Shown: positions 27,658 to 33,499 of the stretch, in pieces | Layout: every line of letters starts with the position of its first letter | Numbering within the stretch: position 1 is the stretch's first letter | NCBI GenBank assembly: GCA_019747095.1 | Contig: JAIERG010000232.1 | Coordinates: 1 to 33,499, forward strand | Source of the DNA: Caulobacteraceae bacterium | GTDB lineage: Bacteria > Pseudomonadota > Alphaproteobacteria > Caulobacterales > Caulobacteraceae | Direction: 5' to 3' | Length of the DNA stretch: 33,499 nt | The notes under the pieces: generated by a model | The model's input: the letters and a program-made list of their open reading frames with translations, nothing else | Database searches by the model: none | Told to the model about the DNA's origin: nothing | Made by a program: the position numbers and the translations under genes

Positions 27658-29001
27658 TCACCCTTCGCTGACCCCCGACGCCGCCGCGAGACCCGACAGC
27701 AGCGCGCCGTGCACGGTGCCGGGATGGCTCGCCGAGGTGGCCTCACCGGCGAAGACCAGACGCCCCTCCCAGTCGCGGCCGGCAAGGCTTCGTCGACTCG
27801 CCGCTCCGGTACCGACGGCGTTGAAGGAATAGGAGCCCAGCGCCAGAGCGTCGCGCGACCAGCGCGTCACCTGGGCGTCGAGGGGCGCCGGGAAGTCCGA
27901 ACCGAACATGGCGCGGAGCGCCTGATGGGCCGCATCGCGCGTGGCCGCATCATCGAGGTCCTCGATCTCGTGGGCTGCGCTTGCCGCGTTGAAGCCGGCC
28001 AGCACCGGAGCGCCGGTCACCCCGGCCAGGCTGATCCACTCGGCCCAGTGACCGTCGCGCGGTCCCAGCCAGCCGATCCAGTCCACATCGTCCGGCCAGG
28101 CGATGCGGTCGAAACGCAGCCAGCACTTGTTGAGCAGCCCCATGCCCAGACCATCGATCGCCGCCTGCCGGTCCGGCTCCAGGGCTTCGGCCAGGTTCAT
28201 CCGGCCCGCGCGCAGCACACCGAGGGGAACCGTGATGATGGCCCGATCCGCGGTCAGCACCTCGCCGCTGCCGAGCGTCACGGCGACGCCGACACCCCGG
28301 GGGGCCAGCGCGGTCACCGCCTGCCCCAGCCGCAAGGTCAGCCCCCGGGCGAGGTAGGTCGCGATACGATCGTACCCGGCCGGGAACAGGACATCATCTC
28401 CCGAAAAGGCCTCGCCCTCGTCGAAGCGCTGAGCGGACACTTCGGTCCAGTCGCCCGCGTATTCGTGCTCGACGGTGCTGTTGACCCATGCGCGGACCCG
28501 CCGGCGCGTGGCGCTGTCCGCCCGTTGCCATGCGGATGATCTCTCTATCGCCTGGGCCAGAGACACATCGACGTCGTCGGCAGCGGCGGCCGCCTGCGCG
28601 GTCTCGACAAGGCGGGCGGCGGGAGCCAGCAGGCGATCGACGTCGAGGCTCTGACCGTCAGCATCGAGCGTCAGGCTGCGGTCATAGGATGTGACGACGG
28701 TCCGCGCGCCGGCCTGGCCCGCCAGTTCCGTCAGCGGGTTACCCCGGGTCCCGTGGATCCAGCTCGCGCCCATATCCACCGGCAGATCCGGCCAGAGACG
28801 CGAGGTCCAGACGCGGCCGCCGATCCGCGACCGGGCCTCGATCACCTCGACCTCGTGGCCGGCGTCGGTGAGCGCCCGGGCGGCGGCAAGGCCCGCAACG
28901 CCCGCGCCGATCACGACCGTGCGGCCCTTCGCCCTCGCGGCGCAGGATGGCGACGCGGTCAGGGCGGCGAGCGCAGCGAGCAGGGCGCGACGCTGGATCA
29001 T
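27658..29001 (-). CDS. Flavin-dependent amine oxidase
   Basis: Protein of 447 residues. A signal-like N-terminus (RRALLAALAALTASPSCA) precedes the FAD-binding motif TVVIGAGVAGLAAARAL and ARSRIGGRVWTSRLWP, typical of monoamine/polyamine oxidases. Other family markers are DMGASWIHGTRGNPL, DRAIITVPLGVL and the C-terminal FAGEATSASHPGTVHGALLS. It oxidises an amine with release of peroxide; the substrate is unknown. The start (29001) is an ATG at the signal peptide. It is divergent from fliI with about 110 nt between them. Confidence 0.9.
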   Translation of the reverse strand: MIQRRALLAALAALTASPSCAARAKGRTVVIGAGVAGLAAARALTDAGHEVEVIEARSRIGGRVWTSRLWPDLPVDMGASWIHGTRGNPLTELAGQAGARTVVTSYDRSLTLDADGQSLDVDRLLAPAARLVETAQAAAAADDVDVSLAQAIERSSAWQRADSATRRRVRAWVNSTVEHEYAGDWTEVSAQRFDEGEAFSGDDVLFPAGYDRIATYLARGLTLRLGQAVTALAPRGVGVAVTLGSGEVLTADRAIITVPLGVLRAGRMNLAEALEPDRQAAIDGLGMGLLNKCWLRFDRIAWPDDVDWIGWLGPRDGHWAEWISLAGVTGAPVLAGFNAASAAHEIEDLDDAATRDAAHQALRAMFGSDFPAPLDAQVTRWSRDALALGSYSFNAVGTGAASRRSLAGRDWEGRLVFAGEATSASHPGTVHGALLSGLAAASGVSEG

Positions 29002-29055
29002 GGGTCCTCGAAAAAGCGGTGGCGGTCGCGCGCGTTCATGCCACCTTTATTCCCC

Positions 29056-29082
29056 GTTAACCACGCTGGCCCAAAGGTTAAC
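29056..29082. promoter_or_regulatory. Two GTTAAC motifs upstream of fliI, candidate CtrA-type sites
   Basis: GTTAAC at 29056-29061 and again at 29077-29082 are 21 bp apart, about two helical turns. In Caulobacter the fliIJ operon is an early flagellar operon under CtrA control, and TTAAC is the CtrA half-site. The full TTAA-N7-TTAA spacing is not present, so this is suggestive only. Confidence 0.4.
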
Positions 29083-29111
29083 GCCTTCCGCACCCCGAGG
29101 CCGCACCCCCT

Positions 29112-30455
29112 TTGCGCAACCTGATCGCCGCCCTTGAAGCCGTCGATCCGCTGGTCGTGACCGGCAAGGTCGCGGGCGTGAATGGCCTGTTGATCGAGGC
29201 TCGGGGGGGGCTCTCGCGGCTGGCGGTCGGGGCACGGGCCGAGATCGGGCGGCGGGGATCGGCGCCCCTGCCGGCCGAGGTGGTCGGGTTCCGGGATTCC
29301 AAGGCTCTGCTGATGCCGTTCGGCCCGGTCGAGGGCGTGGCCCCCGGTGCCGACATCCACATCATCGGCGAACAGGCCAGCGTGCGGCCGACGACGGCCT
29401 GGCTGGGCCGCATCATCAATGCGTTTGGCGAGCCGATCGACGGCAAGGGCCCCCTGCCGACCGGCCCTGCACCCTATCCCCTGCGAGCCTCTCCGCCGCC
29501 GGCCCACTCGCGCGGTCGGGTGGGCGAGCGGCTGGATCTGGGCGTGCGGTCGATGGACGTCTTCACCACCACCTGCCGGGGCCAGCGTCTGGGCATCTTC
29601 GCCGGATCGGGCGTGGGCAAGTCGGTGCTGCTGTCCATGCTGGCCAAGCAGGCGACCTGCGACGTGGTCGTGGTCGGCCTGATCGGCGAACGGGGCCGGG
29701 AGGTCCGGGAATTCATCGAGGAGACCCTGGGCGAAGAGGGCCTGCGCCGCGCGGTTGTCGTCGTCGCCACCTCCGACGAGCCGGCGCTGAAGCGGCGTCA
29801 GTCGGCCTATATGACGCTGGCCATCGCCGAATACTTCCGGGACCAGGATCTGGAGGTCCTGTGCCTGATGGACTCCGTCACCCGCTTCGCCATGGCGCAG
29901 AGGGAAATCGGCCTGGCCGCGGGCGAGCCGCCGACCACCAAGGGCTATACCCCCACCGTCTTCACCGAACTGCCCAAGCTGCTGGAGCGGGCGGGGCCGG
30001 GTCCGGTGCGGCCGGACGGGACGACGGCGGGGCCGATCACGGCGCTGTTCACCGTGCTGGTCGACGGCGGGGACCACGACGAGCCCATCGCCGACGCGGT
30101 GCGAGGCATTCTGGACGGCCACATCGTGATGGACCGCAAGATCGCCGAGCGCGGGCGCTTTCCCGCCATCGACGTTCTGAAGTCCGTCAGCCGGACCATG
30201 CCGGAGAACCAGACGCCGACCGAGCGCGACCTGAACCGCCGCGCCCGCCATTGCCTGAGCGCCTATGCCAACATGGAAGAGCTGATCAAGATCGGGGCCT
30301 ACCGCGCGGGCGCCGACCCCATCGTCGACCGGGCCATCGCCCTGAACCCGGCGCTCGAAGCCTTCCTGGGTCAGGACAAGGAGGACGTCACGCGGTTGGC
30401 GGACGCGTTCGCCCGACTGGAAGGGATCCTGAACCAGGGGATGGCGGGTGGATGA
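29112..30455 (+). CDS. fliI: Flagellar export ATPase FliI
   Basis: Protein of 447 residues of the FliI/YscN family, related to the F1 beta subunit. It powers export of flagellar substrates at the base of the flagellum. Walker A is [11 protein letters not shown] with Lys170; later landmarks are [39 protein letters not shown] and [20 protein letters not shown]. It appears to start with TTG at 29112 ([18 protein letters not shown]), which matches the expected N-terminus; there is no ATG alternative nearby and the ribosome-binding site is weak. Heptamer array B3 begins at the base after its stop codon and separates it from fliJ. Confidence 0.95.
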   Translation: MRNLIAALEAVDPLVVTGKVAGVNGLLIEARGGLSRLAVGARAEIGRRGSAPLPAEVVGFRDSKALLMPFGPVEGVAPGADIHIIGEQASVRPTTAWLGRIINAFGEPIDGKGPLPTGPAPYPLRASPPPAHSRGRVGERLDLGVRSMDVFTTTCRGQRLGIFAGSGVGKSVLLSMLAKQATCDVVVVGLIGERGREVREFIEETLGEEGLRRAVVVVATSDEPALKRRQSAYMTLAIAEYFRDQDLEVLCLMDSVTRFAMAQREIGLAAGEPPTTKGYTPTVFTELPKLLERAGPGPVRPDGTTAGPITALFTVLVDGGDHDEPIADAVRGILDGHIVMDRKIAERGRFPAIDVLKSVSRTMPENQTPTERDLNRRARHCLSAYANMEELIKIGAYRAGADPIVDRAIALNPALEAFLGQDKEDVTRLADAFARLEGILNQGMAGG

Positions 30456-30879
30456 GGTTCCAGGTTTCAGGGTCTAGGTTCTAGGGATGTCGACGGAGAC
30501 GGTTCGGTCGTATCGGGACCTTGTCGTCTGGCAGAAATCGATGCTGCTGGCGGCCGACGCCTATCGGCTCACGCGCCTTTTGCCCAAACAGGAAGAGTAC
30601 CGGATGGCGTCGCAGATCATCCGGGCGGCCGCCTCGATTCCCGCCAATATCGCCGAAGGGCATGGCCGAGGCACCCGGAAGGACTACGCCCACTTCATCA
30701 GCATCGCCCGCGGCTCGCTGTCCGAACTCGAGACCTTCATCCTGCTGACAAGGTCGCTCGATCTGGTGGATGCGGCAGCCTGTGACGAGGTGCTCCATCT
30801 CGCGGAAGAGGTGGGCAGAATGCTGACGGCCCTACGCGGCCGCCTCGCCCCTAGAACCTAGAACCTGACCCCTAGAACC
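30456..30879. mobile_element. Family B element B3: GGTTCTA arrays bracketing a four-helix-bundle gene between fliI and fliJ
   Basis: The left array (30456-30486) is exactly four heptamers, GGTTCCA, GGTTTCA, GGGTCTA and GGTTCTA, plus GGG, and the ATG follows at once. The right array (30852-30879) on the minus strand reads GGTTCTA, GGGGTCA, GGTTCTA, GGTTCTA. The unit differs in sequence from GGGAGTA of B1/B2 but keeps the 7-nt period, the inverted layout and the same kind of passenger. Mobility is inferred. Confidence 0.6.
30487..30861 (+). CDS. Four-helix-bundle protein (S23/IVP-like), copy 2
   Basis: Protein of 124 residues, same family as 4955-5332: VRSYRDLVVWQKSMLLAADA, QIIRAAASIPANIAEGHGRG, SIARGSLSELETFILLT, then EEVGRMLTALRGRL. 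It sits between fliI and fliJ on the same strand. Its start codon directly abuts the left heptamer array, and its TAG stop (30859-30861) lies inside the right array, so the repeat encodes the last residues. There is no separate ribosome-binding site; the G-rich heptamers may serve as one. The function is unknown; a role in flagellar export is unlikely because the same gene type occurs in the unrelated GTA operon. Confidence 0.88.
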   Translation: MSTETVRSYRDLVVWQKSMLLAADAYRLTRLLPKQEEYRMASQIIRAAASIPANIAEGHGRGTRKDYAHFISIARGSLSELETFILLTRSLDLVDAAACDEVLHLAEEVGRMLTALRGRLAPRT

Positions 30880-30916
30880 TTACCTCCCCTTAACCTTTGA
30901 ACCGCATCCTCCCGTC

Positions 30917-31327
30917 ATGACTTCTTGGGCACCCTCCCTCATCCGCATCTCCAACTACGAGGTCGAGACGCTGCAGAAGCGTCTGGCCGAAATCACGGCG
31001 CGGAAGGCCTCGGCCGAGATGCGGCTGGCGGTGCTGGACGCCGAGGTGGAGGTGGAACGCGAACGCGCCCGCGCCGACGCCGAGGCCGGAATGCTGCTGC
31101 AGGCCTATCTGGCCGGCTGGAAGGCGAGGAAGGGTCTGGCCGAAGCCGATCTGGAGACGCTGGACGCCGAGGAAGCCGGCGCCCGCGACGCCCTGACCGA
31201 CGCCTATTCGGAGCTGAAGAAGTTCGAGCACGTCGCCGAGACCACCCGCCTCAACGCCCTCATCGCCGCCGGTAAGCGCGAGACGGCCGCGTTCGACGAG
31301 ATGGGGCTGAGGCGGCGATCGGCCTGA
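30917..31327 (+). CDS. fliJ: Flagellar export chaperone FliJ
   Basis: Protein of 136 residues, almost entirely a coiled coil (ISNYEVETLQKRLAEITARK, then EVEVERERARADAEAGMLLQ, ending EHVAETTRLNALIAAGKRE). That is the expected form of FliJ, the stalk-like partner of the FliI hexamer that escorts export chaperones. The size is normal. Identification rests on coiled-coil character plus position after fliI. In Caulobacter the two form one operon; here a 460-nt foreign unit separates them. A TTAACC (30890-30895) precedes it. Family A repeat A7 starts 3 nt after its stop. Confidence 0.82.
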   Translation: MTSWAPSLIRISNYEVETLQKRLAEITARKASAEMRLAVLDAEVEVERERARADAEAGMLLQAYLAGWKARKGLAEADLETLDAEEAGARDALTDAYSELKKFEHVAETTRLNALIAAGKRETAAFDEMGLRRRSA

Positions 31328-31330
31328 GTT

Positions 31331-31451
31331 TCTCCCTCCCCTTCATGGGGAGGGACAGACCGCGAAGCGGTCAGGGTGGGGTTCGTGACCGCGAATTCGG
31401 GCCCCACCGTGGCTTCGCTTCGCCGTCGCTCCCCATAAAGGGGAGGGAGAG
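31331..31451. repeat. Family A palindromic repeat, copy A7
   Basis: Both arms are present: TCTCCCTCCCC-ttcat-GGGGAGGGA, GACCGC-gaa-GCGGTC, GGGTGGGG on the left; CCCCACCG, GGCTTCGCTTCGCC, CTCCCC-ataaa-GGGGAGGGAGAG on the right. It lies between fliJ and the second DUF559 gene, which starts 19 nt after it. Confidence 0.88.
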
Positions 31452-31469
31452 GTCGGGGTCAGGGTCGGG

Positions 31470-31859
31470 ATGAAGGACGAAACGGTCCAGGCCAGAGCGA
31501 TGCGCAAGGCGCTAACGCCGCCTGAAGCACGGATGTGGTCCTTTCTGAAGACGCTTCGCCCGGAGGGGTATCACTTCCGTCGTCAGGCACCGTTCCGAGG
31601 CTACTTTCTGGACTTCGTCTGCCATGACCGCAGGCTGGTGATCGAGGTGGACGGGATGAGCCACGAACACCGGTTCGAGCATGACCGGACACGCGATGCA
31701 GTGCTGGCGAGAGAGGGATATCGGACGATGCGGTTCTACAATGCGGACATCCGTGATGGCTTCGACGGGGTCGCGCAGACGATCAGGAACGCGCTCGCTG
31801 TGACGCACCCCACCCGGTCGCTGCGCGACCACCCTCCCCATGAAGGGGAGGGAGAATGA
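31470..31859 (+). CDS. DUF559 endonuclease-domain protein, copy 2
   Basis: Protein of 129 residues of the DUF559 family: ALTPPEARMWSFLK, FRRQAPFRGYFLDFVC, RLVIEVDGMSHE, then an Asp/Arg-rich helix and GYRTMRFYNADI. The Glu of PPEA, the Asp of LDF and the Glu-x-Asp-Gly are the likely metal ligands of a Vsr-like nuclease. The last 18 or so residues (THPTRSLRDHPPHEGEGE) are encoded by repeat arm A8 and are not part of the domain. The start is ATG at 31470, 19 nt after repeat A7. The TGA stop overlaps the two ATG codons of the xylanase gene (ATGATG at 31856-31861). Confidence 0.87.
   Translation: MKDETVQARAMRKALTPPEARMWSFLKTLRPEGYHFRRQAPFRGYFLDFVCHDRRLVIEVDGMSHEHRFEHDRTRDAVLAREGYRTMRFYNADIRDGFDGVAQTIRNALAVTHPTRSLRDHPPHEGEGE
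31804..31855 (+). repeat. Family A repeat, right arm only (A8)
   Basis: CCCCACCC, GGTCGC-tgc-GCGACC, then CCCTCCCC-atgaa-GGGGAGGGAGA. It overlaps the end of the DUF559 gene and provides the GGGGAGGGAGA ribosome-binding site of the xylanase gene. Confidence 0.85.
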
Positions 31860-32908
31860 TGGATCGCCGCCTCTTCCTCACCTCCACCCTCGCGCTCGCC
31901 GCCTGCGGGAACACTGAGGCCGCCCAGCCGGTCATCCAGGCGACGCCGCTGAAGTCCCTGGTCCCCTTCCCCATCGGCACAGCGGCGATGGCGGGGCAGT
32001 TCGACGACCCGGCCTGGGTCGATCTGTGTCTGACCCATTGCTCCCAGCTGACGCCCGAGTGGGAGATGAAGATGGAGTACATCCTGCAGGGGCCGGACCG
32101 GTTCCTGTGGGATGCGCCGGACCGCATCGCGGACTTCTGCACCACCCACGGGCTTCGCCTGCATGGCCATGCCCTGATCTGGTACTCGCAAGGGGCCGAG
32201 GTGTTCGGCGGCCTGGACCGCCGGGCCTTCGTCGCAGCCTTTGATCGCTACATCGCCGAGGTCGCCGGTCGATATCGGGGCCGAGTCAACGGGTGGGACG
32301 TGGTCAACGAAGCCGTGGCCGAGGACGGCAACGGCCTGCGCGACTGTCACTGGTCAGAGGCGCTGGGCCAGGACGGCTACATCGCCCGCGCCTTCGAGCA
32401 GGCGAAGGAGGCCGATCCGGACGCGGTCCTGTTCCTCAACGACTATAATCTCGAGAACAATCCGGTGAAGGGCGCGACCTTCCTGAGGCTGGTCGAGCGG
32501 ATGCTGGCCCGGGGCGTGCCCATCGGCGGCATCGGCACCCAGAGCCACCTCGACATCGAGATCCCGGCCGGTCAGATCACCGCCTTCTTCCGCGAGGCCG
32601 CCCAGTTTGGCCTGCCGATCCACATGTCGGAGCTGGACGCCAGCCTGCGCCGCGAGGGCCGTATCGACACCCGGCCCTATCGCCAGAAGATCGAGCAGCA
32701 GATCGGGCGGGTGCGCGAACTGGCCGAGGCCTTCATGGACCTGCCGCCCGCCCAGCGGCACGCCTTCACGCTCTGGGGCCTGCGGGACACCGACAGCTGG
32801 CTGCGCCGCGACGCCCGCGACGACGGCAAGGACAGCCCCCTGCTGTTCAACGCGGCCGGTCGGCCCAATCCGATGTTCCAGGCGGTCGTCGACGGCTTCT
32901 CCGCCTGA
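31856..32908 (+). CDS. GH10 endo-1,4-beta-xylanase, lipoprotein-type signal
   Basis: Protein of 350 residues. The N-terminus MMDRRLFLTSTLALAAC has a lipobox, so it is probably a lipoprotein or exported. The body is a glycoside hydrolase family 10 barrel: CSQLTPEWEMKMEYI, GLRLHGHALIWYSQ, the acid/base Glu152 in WDVVNEAV, the GIGTQSHLDIEIP strand, and the nucleophile Glu259 in HMSELDAS, closing with FTLWGLRDTDSW. It cuts xylan or xylo-oligosaccharides. Start at 31856 or the adjacent ATG at 31859; both use the ribosome-binding site in repeat A8 and overlap the DUF559 stop. Confidence 0.92.
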   Translation: MMDRRLFLTSTLALAACGNTEAAQPVIQATPLKSLVPFPIGTAAMAGQFDDPAWVDLCLTHCSQLTPEWEMKMEYILQGPDRFLWDAPDRIADFCTTHGLRLHGHALIWYSQGAEVFGGLDRRAFVAAFDRYIAEVAGRYRGRVNGWDVVNEAVAEDGNGLRDCHWSEALGQDGYIARAFEQAKEADPDAVLFLNDYNLENNPVKGATFLRLVERMLARGVPIGGIGTQSHLDIEIPAGQITAFFREAAQFGLPIHMSELDASLRREGRIDTRPYRQKIEQQIGRVRELAEAFMDLPPAQRHAFTLWGLRDTDSWLRRDARDDGKDSPLLFNAAGRPNPMFQAVVDGFSA

Positions 32909-32957
32909 GGCCCCCTCTGCCATTGTCGCCTGCGACGCCTTGGCCTAGCCTGAGGGT

Positions 32958-33134
32958 GCGACAGGTTCCCCGGCGACGGGGATGAAAAGGGAACTCGGGT
33001 GAGAGACCCGGGCTGCCCACGCAACTGTAAGCGGCGAGCCCGCGCGTCGAATGCCACTGGCGGCCCCACTGTGGGATTCCGGGAAGGCGACGCGCACCGG
33101 CCCTGACCCGCGAGCCAGGAGACCTGCCTGTCGC
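32958..33134 (+). ncRNA. Cobalamin riboswitch
   Basis: P1 is formed by GCGACAGG (32958-32965) and CCTGTCGC (33127-33134). The core has GATGAAAAGGGAA, GGTGAGAGACCC, GGCTGCCCACGCAACTGTAA, a CCACTGG element, GGGAAGGCG and the closing B12 box AGCCAGGAGACCTGCC (33113-33128). These are the conserved parts of the adenosylcobalamin aptamer in order. It lies about 110 nt ahead of a substrate-binding lipoprotein gene and should repress it when B12 is plentiful. The intervening 33135-33247 has GC-rich inverted segments that may form the switching stem. Confidence 0.95.
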
Positions 33135-33247
33135 GGTCGTGCTTCGCGCGGACGTGGTGTTCCGGGCGATACGGGTCGAACCCCCGACGACGATGCCTGT
33201 CCCGACGCGGCCGTGCTGTGTCGGCGACGTCGAAGGAAGGGACGCCG

Positions 33248-33499
33248 ATGGCCGAAGACCGGCCGCCGTCTGACGATGCCTCGCGGGCCGCCTTTCAGGC
33301 GAGGATGCCCCGTCGTGCCCTGCTGGGCGGGGGTCTGGCGATGCTGGCGGGATGTGGCGAGCCGATCCGGCCCGTGCCGCCCGCTGCGGATGGCCCGCCG
33401 CGCCGGATCGTGTCGCTGAACCCCTGTCTGGACGTCATTCTGATCAGGTGGTCGAGCACGAGCGGATCACCGCGCTCAGCCACTATTCCCGCGAGGCCG
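33248..33499 (+). pseudogene. B12-type ABC substrate-binding lipoprotein, apparently frameshifted and cut by the window end
   Basis: The ATG at 33248 follows GAAGGAAGG. The N-terminus has MPRRALLGGGLAMLAGC, a lipobox, then PRRIVSLNPCLDVILI, the opening of BtuF/FecB-like binding proteins. Near 33443-33447 the family homology leaves this frame and continues in another frame as QVVEHERITALSHYSREA, the expected next stretch. A single missing base there explains it. Either the gene is broken or the assembly has an error at this point. The cobalamin riboswitch upstream makes vitamin B12 or a B12-linked metal the likely ligand. The 3' part lies outside the window. Confidence 0.75.

Overview
The window looks like a chromosomal segment of an alphaproteobacterium of the order Caulobacterales, most likely Brevundimonas or a close relative. 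The pointers are very high GC content, a MucR/Ros regulator, two DUF2336 proteins, a gene-transfer-agent (GTA) type phage-like cluster, fliI/fliJ, and GTTAAC motifs resembling CtrA sites. The genus is inferred from gene content only.

Layout. 1-1434: two small exported proteins on the + strand. 1431-6960 (minus strand): the early part of a GTA/prophage-like operon, with a small-terminase-like protein, large terminase, head-spike base protein, SGNH hydrolase, portal, small membrane protein and prohead protease. No capsid gene follows. 7089-10000 (minus): a hybrid histidine kinase and a YcgN-family cysteine-cluster protein. 10082-12529 (+): a DUF559 endonuclease-like gene and a Uup-type ABC-F ATPase. 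12530-13258: a gene-free stretch with several strong hairpins (candidate RNA) and a repeat. 13259-15796 (+): a three-gene ABC importer of the NitT/TauT/thiamine-precursor type. 15861-19733: a proline-rich exported protein and DUF2336 gene (+), then mucR and a second DUF2336 gene (minus). 19856-28992: a membrane protein, cysK, a second large hybrid histidine kinase, a LytTR membrane regulator, an alpha/beta hydrolase, an IspZ-like membrane protein and a flavin amine oxidase. 29112-31327 (+): fliI and fliJ with a foreign gene between them. 31470-32908: a second DUF559 gene and a GH10 xylanase. 32958-33499: a cobalamin riboswitch ahead of a lipoprotein substrate-binding gene that appears frameshifted and runs off the window.

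The most unusual content is two families of repeat-associated passenger genes. Family A is a GC-rich multi-hairpin palindrome (CTCCCTCCCC...GGGGAGGGAG type) present in at least eight places. Two of these bracket DUF559 genes, one lies in frame inside the ABC-F gene, and several supply ribosome-binding sites or stop codons to neighbours. Family B consists of inverted arrays of a 7-nt unit (GGGAGTA, or in one copy GGTTCTA). Two copies bracket a four-helix-bundle (S23/IVP-like, TIGR02436-type) gene and one copy has no gene. All three B copies sit directly against the stop codon of a gene inside an operon (portal, terL, fliI). Both families look like small mobile or formerly mobile units. No transposase is visible.
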